From: Phenylobacterium sp.
GTDB taxonomy: Bacteria > Pseudomonadota > Alphaproteobacteria > Caulobacterales > Caulobacteraceae
Assembly (NCBI GenBank): GCA_028291285.1
Contig: JAQGIJ010000112.1
Coordinates: 1 to 16,367, forward strand
DNA: 16,367 nucleotides
Direction: 5' to 3'
Position 1 is the first letter of the stretch, and the number at the start of each line of letters is the position of its first letter. Positions 1 through 6,645 of this stretch are shown piece after piece. A model generated the notes under the pieces. It saw only the letters and a list, made by a program, of their open reading frames with translations. It had not been told where the DNA came from and searched no databases. The position numbers and the translations under genes were made by a program.

Positions 1-723
1 ATGGCCCGGCGCGCCACCGGCCGGATCGCGCCCCCCTCCCGGCTGGCGCTCCTGGCCGGGGTGATGTTCGCCCTCGACCTCGGCTTCTGGCACTACGGCA
101 TCAAGTACACCTCGGTGGCCAACGCCACGGTGCTCTCCAACCTGACGCCGGTGGTGGTGACGGCCTTCGCTTGGATCTTCCTGAAGCAGCGGCCGCGCGC
201 CCTGTTTATCCTGGCGGTGGCGGTCGCGGTCGCCGGGGCCTGGTTGATGGCCAGCCAGCGCCGCGGCGCGGCGGGCCTGGATCCGCCGCTCGGCGATGCG
301 CTCTCCGCCCCGACCGCGCTGTGGTACGCCCTCTACATGCTGGCGATCGGCCAGGCGCGGCGGCGCGAGAGCGCCAGCGCGCTGATGTTCTGGTCGAGCG
401 TGGTCGGCTGTCCGCTGGTGCTGGCGGCGGCCTGGGCGCTCGGCGAGCACATCCTGCCCGCGGGGCCCGCGGGCCTCGCAGCCTGCGTGGCGCTCGGCGT
501 CATGCACGTGGCCGGCCAGGGCTCGATCGCCTGGGCGATGGGCCGCCTGCCGACCTCGACGGCCTCGGTGGTCGTGCTGGTTCAGCCGGTGGTGGCTGCA
601 GGCCTCGGCTGGCTCGTGTTCCGCGAGGCGATGGGCCCGCTGCAGGCGCTGGGCGCCGCCGTCGCGCTGGCGGGCGTGGTGCTGGCGCAGTGGGCCTCGC
701 GTGGGACGAAACCCGCCCCCTGA
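1..723 (+). CDS. EamA/DMT-family transporter, 5' end probably cut by window edge
   Basis: Inner-membrane carrier of the drug/metabolite transporter superfamily; the substrate cannot be read from sequence. The 240 visible residues hold about eight hydrophobic segments (near residues 15-34, 38-61, 67-84, 97-116, 126-146, 155-178, 187-206, 212-231). The N-terminal EamA half retains the typical ALxxTVLSNLTPV-like segment, and the C-terminal half shows TSTASVVVLVQPV followed by a conserved-looking EAM turn. Full members have ten helices and about 290-300 residues, so the first two helices are missing. The ATG at base 1 is therefore probably internal, with the true start left of the window. The gene ends in TGA 13 bases before the stop of a convergent small gene. 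Family assignment is firm; the start is not resolvable here. Confidence 0.85.
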   Translation: MARRATGRIAPPSRLALLAGVMFALDLGFWHYGIKYTSVANATVLSNLTPVVVTAFAWIFLKQRPRALFILAVAVAVAGAWLMASQRRGAAGLDPPLGDALSAPTALWYALYMLAIGQARRRESASALMFWSSVVGCPLVLAAAWALGEHILPAGPAGLAACVALGVMHVAGQGSIAWAMGRLPTSTASVVVLVQPVVAAGLGWLVFREAMGPLQALGAAVALAGVVLAQWASRGTKPAP

Positions 724-736
724 CGGGGCGCATCGA

Positions 737-820
737 TCAACGCATGACGCCGGACAGATAGAGCAGCACGATCACCGGCAGGGGAACGCCGATCAGCCAC
801 CACCAGAGCATGCCCGTCAT
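737..820 (-). CDS. 27-residue single-span membrane peptide, function unknown
   Basis: Not a recognised family. The peptide starts MTGMLWWWLIGVP and ends LLYLSGVMR. It is almost one hydrophobic helix, with three consecutive Trp, a Gly-Val-Pro-Leu-Pro kink and a basic C-terminus. It lies 59 bases downstream of selO on the same strand, so it may be read from the selO message. A purine-rich GGAGGGAGAACGAGG lies upstream of the ATG at 820, a credible ribosome binding site; a second in-frame ATG at 811 would give a 24-residue form. The stop faces the EamA gene stop across 13 bases. Inference: a small inner-membrane protein. It could also be a chance frame, but start signal, hydrophobicity and placement argue for a real gene. 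Confidence 0.55.
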   Translation of the reverse strand: MTGMLWWWLIGVPLPVIVLLYLSGVMR

Positions 821-879
821 GGGCTCAGGCCTCGTTCTCCCTCCAGCATCCTCGGTAGACGGGGAACGCGAGCGGAACA

Positions 880-2337
880 TCACCGTTCCGCTTCCCCCAC
901 GCCATCGGAAGCGAAGCCCTGGGGGGTGAGGCCCCAGGCCTGACGCGCGGTCTCGATGGCGGCGAGCTTGGCGTCGAAGGCCGACCAGTCGTCGGCCTCG
1001 GCGATCGGCGCCCAGAGCGCCTCGATCTCGTCGTAGAGCAGCTCCTCCGGCTCCGGCCGGGCGAAATAGGGATGCACGAGCCGCTCGGGCCGGTCGGCCT
1101 CGTAGGGTTCGATAAGGCGGCGGAACTCGACGACGGCCTCGGCCGCGTAGAGCTCCGCCCGCGGGCCTGCGAGCGCGCGACTCTCGTCGCCGCAGAACCA
1201 GTCGAAGAAGAAGGGCTCCCAGCGCAGCGCCTCGCCGCCCGCCGCCAGCGCCTTGAACGCCCTCTCGACGAGATCCGCGTCGGCCTCGAGCCCGCGTGGC
1301 CGCAGGCCCAGCCGCTCGAGCATGGCGCCCACCAGCTCGCCTCGGTAGGCCGGTCCAAAGCCGTTCAGGGCTTCGATCAGAGGCTCGGTCCCTGTGACCA
1401 GCGTGAACGTTCCCGCAAGCTGCTGCAGGTTCCAGAACACCGTCTCCGGCTGGCGTCCGAAGGCGTAGAGGCCGGCGTGGTCGAAATAGGCCGCCGTGAA
1501 GTTCGGGTCCGACCGCGGCAGGAAGCGGTACGGGCCGTAGTCGAAGCTCTCGCCCGTCAGGTTCATGTTGTCGGTGTTGAGCACCCCGTGGACGAAGCCC
1601 GCCGCCATCCACCGCGCCGCCAGCCTGGCCGTACGCGCCACCACCGCCTGCAGCAGCGCGGTCGGCCGATCGTTGGCGCCCTCGAGATGCGGATAGTAGT
1701 TGGCGACGACATGGTCGATCAGCGCGGTGATCCGGTCCGGACGCTCGAAGAAGGCGTGCCGCTGGAACGAGCCGAAGCGGATATGGCTGTGCGAGAGCCT
1801 CGTCAGCACCGAGGAGCGGGTCGGGCTGGGCTCGTCGCCGCGCACCAGGTCCTCGCCGGTCTCCACCAGCGAGAAGGAGCGGGAGGTGGGCACGCCGAGC
1901 GCCTCCAGCATGGCGGTCGCCAGCACCTCGCGCACCCCGCCCTTCAGCGTGAGGCGACCGTCGCCCTGTCGCGACCAAGGCGTCTGGCCCGAGCCCTTGG
2001 TGCCGAGGTCGAGCAGCCGCCCGGTTCCGGTCTCGCGTAGCTGGGCGAAGAGGAAGCCGCGACCGTCGCCGAGCTCGGGGTTGTATGCCCGGAACTGGTG
2101 GCCGTGGTAGCGCATGGCCAGCGGCGGGTCGATGTTGCCCGGGAGCGGCTCGAAGCGGCCGAAATGGGCGATCCACTCGGCGTCGGTGAGGGTGTCGAGG
2201 CCCACGCTCGCCGCGGCGCGGTCGTTGCGGTGGCGCAGGAGGGTCTGCGGGAAGGCCGCCGGCGCCACTGGATCGGCGAACTCGGCGCCCAGCTTGGGGA
2301 ACTCCGGATCGGGGCGGTAGGCAGGCGAGACGGGCAT
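880..2337 (-). CDS. selO: SelO (YdiU/UPF0061) protein adenylyltransferase, pseudokinase fold
   Basis: SelO transfers AMP from ATP to Ser/Thr/Tyr of target proteins through an inverted pseudokinase active site; in E. coli it is linked to the redox stress response. With the start at 2337 (MPVSPAYRPD) the product is 485 residues, close to the 478 of E. coli. Visible landmarks are the YHGHQF motif (78-83), GTKGSGQTPWSR with K114, the HGVLNTDNMN loop with active-site Asp256 (250-259), and the metal-binding D266 in FDYGP. An upstream in-frame ATG at 2427 would add 30 residues without family-like character and would meet the nhaA start, so the shorter form is preferred although its Shine-Dalgarno is weak. 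The only cysteine is C382, so the C-terminal Cys disulfide described for E. coli SelO is absent. Divergent from nhaA. Confidence 0.95.
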   Translation of the reverse strand: MPVSPAYRPDPEFPKLGAEFADPVAPAAFPQTLLRHRNDRAAASVGLDTLTDAEWIAHFGRFEPLPGNIDPPLAMRYHGHQFRAYNPELGDGRGFLFAQLRETGTGRLLDLGTKGSGQTPWSRQGDGRLTLKGGVREVLATAMLEALGVPTSRSFSLVETGEDLVRGDEPSPTRSSVLTRLSHSHIRFGSFQRHAFFERPDRITALIDHVVANYYPHLEGANDRPTALLQAVVARTARLAARWMAAGFVHGVLNTDNMNLTGESFDYGPYRFLPRSDPNFTAAYFDHAGLYAFGRQPETVFWNLQQLAGTFTLVTGTEPLIEALNGFGPAYRGELVGAMLERLGLRPRGLEADADLVERAFKALAAGGEALRWEPFFFDWFCGDESRALAGPRAELYAAEAVVEFRRLIEPYEADRPERLVHPYFARPEPEELLYDEIEALWAPIAEADDWSAFDAKLAAIETARQAWGLTPQGFASDGVGEAER

Positions 2338-2425
2338 CGGTCCCAGATGGGCGCAAAATCCCTCGCCCACAACCGCCTGCGCCGGGCGCTGTCGATCCAG
2401 CTCTGCTTGCGTGCTAACCGGACCC

Positions 2426-3601
2426 ATGGCGCGCCGCATCACGCTCGACTTCCTGAGGACCGAGAGCGCGGCCGGCCTGATCCTGGCGGCCGCTGCGGCC
2501 ACGGCCCTGGTGATGGCCAACTCGCCCTGGGCGCACCTCTACTTCGGCTTCGTGGACGCGCCCTTCACCATCCAGGTGGGCGCCTTCCAGGAGACGCGCT
2601 CAGCGCTCGACTGGATCAAGCAGGGGCTGATGGCGGTGTTCTTCTTCGTCGTCGGCCTGCAGATCAAGTACGAGGTCCTGCGCGGCGAGCTCGCCAATCC
2701 GCGCCGACTCGCCCTGCCCTTGCTGGCGGCGCTGGGCGGCATGGTGGCCCCGGCGGCGATCTACCTGGCGCTGAACGCCGGCGCCGGCGGCCATCCGGGC
2801 GCCTGGCCCACCCCCGTCGCCACCGACATCGCCTTCGCGCTCGCCGCCCTGGCGATCGCCGGGCCGGGGCTGCCGCCGACCCTGCGGGTGTTCCTGATGA
2901 CGCTCGCTATCGCCGACGACCTGGGCGCGGTGGCGGTGATCGGCGTCGTCTTCAGCCAGGGCCTGCGGCTGGCGGCGCTCGGCGGGGCGCTGGTCTCGCT
3001 GGCGCTGATGGCGCTGCTCGGCCGCTGGCGCGGCGCGCCCTATCTCTTCTACGCGCTCGGCCTGGTGCTGGTCTGGGCGTTCACCCTGAAGTCGGGGATC
3101 TCCACCTCGGTGGCCGGCGTCGCCGCGGCCATGACCATCCCCATCGAGCCCCGCAAGACCCATCGGCCGGGCGTGCTGGAGGACTTCATGGAGAGCCTCC
3201 ACCCTTACGTCGCCTTCCTGATCCTGCCGCTCTTCGCCTTCAGCGCGGCAGGCTTCTCGCTCAGCGGCCTGCCCGCCGGCAGCCTGCTCAGCCCGGTCTC
3301 CATGGGGGTGGCGCTCGGCCTCTTCCTGGGCAAGCAGGCCGGCGTCTTCGGAGCCACGGCCGCGGCCATCGGCCTGAAGATCGCGCGCCGGCCGACGGGC
3401 GCCACCTGGCTGGAGCTCTACGGCGTCTCACTGCTGTGCGGCGTCGGCTTCACCATGAGCCTGTTCATCGGCGCGCTCGCCTTCCCCGCCGGGGCGCTCG
3501 CAGCCGAGGTCCGGCTGGGTGTGCTGATGGGCTCACTGCTCTCCACCGCCGTCGGCATGACGGTGCTGGGCTGGGCGCAGGGGATGCGGCGGGAAAGCTG
3601 A
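2426..3601 (+). CDS. nhaA: NhaA Na+/H+ antiporter
   Basis: Electrogenic antiporter of the inner membrane that exports Na+ in exchange for protons. The 391-residue product matches the 388 of E. coli NhaA. The family's key acids are present and offset by one: D134 in ATDIAFAL (E. coli D133) and the D164-D165 pair in AIADDLGAVAV (D163-D164). K303 in LGKQAG fits K300. The helix equivalent to the one carrying pH-sensing H225 reads LKSGIST, so the histidine is replaced by Ser226. Start choice: ATG at 2426 gives MARRITLDFL, typical of the family; a GTG at 2411 would add five residues. No clear Shine-Dalgarno precedes 2426. Convergent with the aldehyde dehydrogenase, with a repeat between them. Confidence 0.95.
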   Translation: MARRITLDFLRTESAAGLILAAAAATALVMANSPWAHLYFGFVDAPFTIQVGAFQETRSALDWIKQGLMAVFFFVVGLQIKYEVLRGELANPRRLALPLLAALGGMVAPAAIYLALNAGAGGHPGAWPTPVATDIAFALAALAIAGPGLPPTLRVFLMTLAIADDLGAVAVIGVVFSQGLRLAALGGALVSLALMALLGRWRGAPYLFYALGLVLVWAFTLKSGISTSVAGVAAAMTIPIEPRKTHRPGVLEDFMESLHPYVAFLILPLFAFSAAGFSLSGLPAGSLLSPVSMGVALGLFLGKQAGVFGATAAAIGLKIARRPTGATWLELYGVSLLCGVGFTMSLFIGALAFPAGALAAEVRLGVLMGSLLSTAVGMTVLGWAQGMRRES

Positions 3602-3606
3602 CGGCA

Positions 3607-3735
3607 GATCCTCCCCTGCGAAGCGGGGGAGGTGGATCGGCGCGTAAGCGCCGAGACGGAGGGGGCGTGCCGACCGATGCCGAACGCCCCCTCAGTCCGC
3701 TTCGCGGACAGCTCCCCCGCAAGCAGAGGAGCATC
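3607..3735. repeat. 129-bp mosaic palindromic intergenic repeat
   Basis: Four hairpins follow one another: CCTCCCC/GGGGAGG (3610-3616 with 3626-3632), CGGCGC/GCGCCG around GTAA (3638-3653), a perfect 10-bp GAGGGGGCGT/ACGCCCCCTC (3659-3668 with 3684-3693), and GTCCGC-TTC-GCGGAC (3695-3709). The outermost bases (GATCCTCC and GGAGCATC) are imperfect inverted copies. It fills the gap between the convergent nhaA and aldehyde dehydrogenase genes, and the G+C-rich hairpins may end transcription from both sides. From general knowledge, such modular palindromes recur between genes in Caulobacterales genomes; copy number cannot be seen here. Confidence 0.7.
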
Positions 3736-3745
3736 TACGGCGGCG

Positions 3746-5182
3746 TTACTCCGCCGCCTGCTTGGGGGCCCAGCCGGGGATGGCCTTGGTCTCCAGGAAT
3801 TCCTGGAAGGCGTAGTCGCCCCACTCGCGGCCGTTGCCGCTCATCTTGTAGCCGCCGAAGGGGGCGTTGTTGTCCGCCGCGCCGTTGATCGAGACCTGGC
3901 CGGCGCGCAGCCGCCGGGCGATCTTCCGCGCCTCTTCGAGGTCCGCCCCGTTGACGTAGGCGGCGAGGCCGTACTCGGTGTCGTTGCCGATCTCGACCGC
4001 CTGCTCGACGCTCTCGTAGCCGAGGATCGCCAGCACCGGCCCGAAGATCTCCTCGCGGGCGATGGTCATCTGGTTGGTGACGTTGGCGAAGACGGTGGGC
4101 TTCACATAGTAGCCCTTGTCCAGGCCCTCCGGCCGGCCGGGGCCGCCGGTGACCAGGGTTGCGCCTTCGTCGATTCCCTTCTGGATCAGGCCCTGGATCT
4201 TCTTCCACTGCACCTCGGAGACCACCGGGCCCAGCTTGTGGTTGCCGTTGGGGTCGCCGACGGTGATGGAGTCGGCGACCTCCTTGGCCACCGAGATCGC
4301 CTCGCCCATCCGCTTGGACGGGACCAGCATCCGCGAGGGCGCGTTACAGGATTGGCCGGAGTTGTTCATCATCCCCGCGACGCCGCGGGTGACCGACTTG
4401 GCGAAGGCGTCGTCGTCGAGGACGATGTTGGGGCTCTTGCCGCCCAACTCCTGGTGGACGCGCTTGACCGTGGGGGCGGCGTTCTTGGCGACCTCGATGC
4501 CGGCGCGGGTCGAGCCGGTGAAGGAGACCATGTCCACGTCGGGGTGGCCGGAAAGCGCGACGCCCACGCCGGGCCCGTCGCCGTGCACCAGGTTGAAGAC
4601 GCCGGCGGGCACGCCGGCGGCGTGCATGATCTCGGCGAAGATCTGACCGGAGAAGGGCGCCACTTCCGACGGCTTCAGCACTATGGTGCAGCCGGTGGCG
4701 ATGGCCGGCGCGACCTTGCAGGTGATCTGGTTGAGCGGCCAGTTCCAGGGGGTGATGAAGGCGCAGACCCCGATCGGCTCCTTGACGATCATGGTCTGGC
4801 CGCGGTCGTCGTCGAACCGGTAGTTCTTCAGCACCTCGGCGGCGGTGGCGATGTGGCCCATGCCGGCGGGGACCTGGGCGCGCTGGGCGAGCGAGGCGGG
4901 CGCGCCCATCTCCTCGGTCACCGCGGTGGCGAGGTCGCCGAAGCGCTTCTGGTACTCGGCCAGGATCCGTTGCAGCAGGTCCAGGCGCTCCTCGCGGCTG
5001 GTCTGCGAGAAGGTGGCGAAGGCCTTGCGCGCGGCGCGCACGGCCTTGTCGACGTCGGCCGCGGAGCCGAGCGCTATCTTGCCGTTCACCGCTTCCGTCG
5101 CCGGATTGATGACGTCCAGGGTCTTCAGCTGGACTGGATCGACCCACTGGCCATCGATGAAGAATTTCAGGTGCTCGCGCAT
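3746..5182 (-). CDS. Aldehyde dehydrogenase (NAD(P)+-dependent, ALDH superfamily)
   Basis: Oxidises an aldehyde to the acid with NAD(P)+ in the cytoplasm; the substrate is not evident. The 478-residue product has every hallmark of the superfamily: PWNWPL (145-150), K170 in LKPSE, the cofactor loop FTGSTRAG (221-228), the general base E245 in HQELGGKS, the nucleophile C279 in GQSCNAP, and EEIFGPV (377-383). The start at 5182 (MREHLKFFIDGQW) is supported by an AGGAGG Shine-Dalgarno about 7 bases upstream; in-frame ATGs further upstream reach into the divergent gene and lack family character. It stands alone, convergent with nhaA and divergent from the small-peptide/SDR/folB group. A 7-bp inverted repeat at 5215-5233 lies in the leader. 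Confidence 0.95.
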   Translation of the reverse strand: MREHLKFFIDGQWVDPVQLKTLDVINPATEAVNGKIALGSAADVDKAVRAARKAFATFSQTSREERLDLLQRILAEYQKRFGDLATAVTEEMGAPASLAQRAQVPAGMGHIATAAEVLKNYRFDDDRGQTMIVKEPIGVCAFITPWNWPLNQITCKVAPAIATGCTIVLKPSEVAPFSGQIFAEIMHAAGVPAGVFNLVHGDGPGVGVALSGHPDVDMVSFTGSTRAGIEVAKNAAPTVKRVHQELGGKSPNIVLDDDAFAKSVTRGVAGMMNNSGQSCNAPSRMLVPSKRMGEAISVAKEVADSITVGDPNGNHKLGPVVSEVQWKKIQGLIQKGIDEGATLVTGGPGRPEGLDKGYYVKPTVFANVTNQMTIAREEIFGPVLAILGYESVEQAVEIGNDTEYGLAAYVNGADLEEARKIARRLRAGQVSINGAADNNAPFGGYKMSGNGREWGDYAFQEFLETKAIPGWAPKQAAE

Positions 5183-5214
5183 CACGTCCCTCCTGGACCT
5201 TGGAGCTTGGCGGG

Positions 5215-5233
5215 CGGAGCCTGCGGGGCTCCG
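5215..5233. promoter_or_regulatory. Inverted repeat in aldehyde dehydrogenase leader
   Basis: CGGAGCC, five bases, GGCTCCG: a perfect 7-bp dyad starting 33 bases before the aldehyde dehydrogenase ATG. It could be a repressor operator or an RNA hairpin in the leader. Chance symmetry in GC-rich DNA is possible. Confidence 0.35.
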
Positions 5234-5246
5234 GCTTCGAGGGTAC

Positions 5247-5274
5247 GTTTGATGGACTTGAGCCGCCGCCGCAA
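5247..5274 (-). promoter_or_regulatory. Candidate promoter for the aldehyde dehydrogenase
   Basis: On the minus strand, TTGCGGC (5274-5268), a 13-bp spacer and CATCAAAC (5254-5247) partly match the Caulobacter sigma-73 form (five of seven and five of eight positions). Placed 65 bases before the start codon. A weak match, listed because the leader dyad at 5215-5233 would fall just after the start of transcription. Confidence 0.25.
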
Positions 5275-5287
5275 CCGCTATGGAAGC

Positions 5288-5316
5288 TTGGCGAGGGGCG
5301 GTGGCGTTGCTAAAGC
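5288..5316 (+). promoter_or_regulatory. Candidate sigma-73-type promoter for small peptide/SDR/folB operon
   Basis: TTGGCGA (5288-5294), a 14-bp spacer and GCTAAAGC (5309-5316) match the Caulobacter housekeeping promoter pattern at most positions. It ends 26 bases before the ATG at 5343. Confidence 0.45.
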
Positions 5317-5342
5317 CCGAACGCTGGACCTTAGGAGCTCCC

Positions 5343-5423
5343 ATGATCGGCATTTCCGCCATCGTCATCTTCCTCGTCGTGATCGGGGCGCTGAACCTCT
5401 ACGAATTCGGCCGGCTCGACTGA
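5343..5423 (+). CDS. 26-residue single-span membrane peptide, function unknown
   Basis: No known family recognised. The peptide begins MIGISAIVIFLVVIGALN and ends with the polar tail LYEFGRLD. It has one strongly hydrophobic helix (about residues 2-17), then an acidic/aromatic end. Evidence that it is translated: a good Shine-Dalgarno (AGGAG, 5 bases before the ATG), a sigma-73-like promoter 26 bases upstream, and a position only 12 bases before the SDR start on the same strand. It would be the first gene of the SDR-folB operon. Inference: a membrane microprotein, or a short leader whose translation helps expose the SDR start, which has only a GTG codon and a weak ribosome site of its own. 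Confidence 0.6.
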   Translation: MIGISAIVIFLVVIGALNLYEFGRLD

Positions 5424-5435
5424 GGCTGCTGCTCC

Positions 5436-6170
5436 GTGGCTAACCGCGGCGCGGCGCTGGTCACAGGCGGCGCGCGCCGCATCGGCCGCGCGCTGGCGCA
5501 GGCGTGCGCCGAAGCCGGCTACGACGTGGCCATCCACGTGAGGAGCCCCGGCGACGACGCCGAGGCAGCCGCCGGCGAGGTGCGCTCCGCCGGCCGACGC
5601 GCCACCATCCTCGCCTGCGACCTGCGCAAGGAGTCGGCGGTCGTCGCCCTGGTCGGCGAGGCCGAGAGCGAACTCGGACCGGTCACCCTGTTGGTCAATT
5701 CCGCCAGCGTCTTCGACGAGGACGCCTTCGCCACCCTGAACCGCGCCTCCTGGGACGCGCACATGGAGATCAACCTGCGCGCGCCGCTGGTGCTCTCCCA
5801 GGCCTTCGCGCGCCGCCTGCCGGCCGACCGAGAGGGGCTGATCGTCAACATCCTCGACCAGCGCGTCTGGCGCCTGACGCCGGAGTTCTTCTCCTATTCG
5901 CTGTCCAAGGCGGCGCTGTGGGACGCCACGCGGATGCTGGCCCAGGCGCTGGCGCCGCGGGTGCGCGTCAACGGCATCGGCCCTGGCCCGACCCTGCAGT
6001 CCGTCCACCAGGACCGGGCGGCCTTCGCCGCCGAGGCCGAGGCGACACTGATGCGCCGTCCCGTGGCGACGGCCGAGATCGCCCAGGCGTTGCGCTATCT
6101 GATCGACGCCGCGTCGGTGACGGGCCAGATGATCGCGGTGGATTCCGGCCAGCATCTGGCGTGGCGCTGA
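5436..6170 (+). CDS. Pteridine-reductase-type short-chain dehydrogenase (FolM/PTR1-like)
   Basis: NADPH-dependent SDR of 244 residues, probably reducing dihydropterins (dihydromonapterin or dihydrofolate type) in the cytoplasm. The N-terminal loop is T10-G-G-A-R-R15-I-G17, the TGxxxRxG form of PTR1 and FolM rather than the usual TGxxxGxG. The catalytic set is D141, Y154 and K158: Asp 13 residues before Tyr, then YxxxK, as in Leishmania PTR1 and E. coli FolM, where Asp replaces the usual SDR Ser. The IHVRSP segment (33-38) fits NADPH preference, and the C-terminal VTGQMIAVDSGQHL resembles FolM. The start is GTG at 5436, 12 bases after the small peptide stop, with a weak ribosome site, suggesting coupling. 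folB follows after 11 bases, which supports a pterin role. Specific substrate is inferred. Confidence 0.88.
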   Translation: MANRGAALVTGGARRIGRALAQACAEAGYDVAIHVRSPGDDAEAAAGEVRSAGRRATILACDLRKESAVVALVGEAESELGPVTLLVNSASVFDEDAFATLNRASWDAHMEINLRAPLVLSQAFARRLPADREGLIVNILDQRVWRLTPEFFSYSLSKAALWDATRMLAQALAPRVRVNGIGPGPTLQSVHQDRAAFAAEAEATLMRRPVATAEIAQALRYLIDAASVTGQMIAVDSGQHLAWR

Positions 6171-6181
6171 GGGCGCGGACG

Positions 6182-6580
6182 ATGACCAAGGCTCCCACGG
6201 GCGAGGCGGCTTCCGGCGGGCTCAGGGTCGCCATGACCAAGATCTTCGTCACCGGCCTGAAGGTGCAGGCGGAGATCGGCGTCTACCGCCACGAGATCGG
6301 CCGGCTGCAGCCGCTGTCGGTGGACGTGGAGCTGGACGTGCCTTCGGCGGGCGCAGGCCGGCTCGCCGACACCCTGAACTACGAGACCATCCTTGCGGCG
6401 GCCCGCGCGGTCGCGGCCGAGGGGCACATCGAGCTCGTCGAGACCTTCGCCGACCGCCTGGCGCGGGCCTGCCTGGCCGATCCGCGCGTCACCCAGGCGC
6501 GGGTGCGGGTGGAGAAGCCGCTGGCGCTCGCACCCGACGCGGTCGGCGCCGGCGCCGAGATCATCCTGGTCCGCGCCTAG
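6182..6580 (+). CDS. folB: Dihydroneopterin aldolase FolB
   Basis: Converts 7,8-dihydroneopterin to 6-hydroxymethyl-dihydropterin plus glycolaldehyde in folate synthesis; cytosolic octamer in known members. Family landmarks (numbered from the 6182 start) are IGVYRHE with E38, LADTLNY with Y67, LVETFADRLA (85-94), and the catalytic K112 in VEKPLAL. The start at 6182 lies 11 bases after the SDR stop behind GAGGG and gives 132 residues; a second ATG at 6233, behind AGGG, gives 115 residues, nearer the usual 115-120, so the first 17 residues may not be part of the protein. Cotranscribed with the pteridine-reductase-type SDR upstream. Function is firm, start less so. Confidence 0.92.
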   Translation: MTKAPTGEAASGGLRVAMTKIFVTGLKVQAEIGVYRHEIGRLQPLSVDVELDVPSAGAGRLADTLNYETILAAARAVAAEGHIELVETFADRLARACLADPRVTQARVRVEKPLALAPDAVGAGAEIILVRA

Positions 6581-6645
6581 AGGCGTCTTCCCAACGCAGC
6601 GGAACGGCCCCACCTTCTTGCGGACGGATCCCGGGGACACGAGCC

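Noticed and set aside
873..890. CGGAAC-N6-GTTCCG hairpin at the selO stop codon
   Set aside because: Six base pairs with no T-run and partly inside the coding end; too weak to call a terminator.
821..2356. Minus-strand long frame running through selO in another phase and joining the 27-residue peptide
   Set aside because: Out of phase with the SelO protein; only its last 27 codons, with their own ribosome site, look real.
2425..2430. CCATGG giving back-to-back ATG codons for nhaA and an extended SelO
   Set aside because: The extended SelO N-terminus has no family character and the ATG at 2337 gives the usual start, so the shared palindrome is probably chance.
2098..3888. Plus-strand open frame of about 600 codons across selO, nhaA and the repeat
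   Set aside because: Out of frame with nhaA and antisense to selO; low-complexity Arg/Ala/Gly translation typical of a GC-rich shadow.
3632..5443. Plus-strand open frame of about 600 codons opposite the aldehyde dehydrogenase
   Set aside because: The antisense frame stays open because of GC-rich codon use; its Gly/Val/Asp/His-rich translation has no domain and the opposite strand has a complete enzyme with all catalytic residues.
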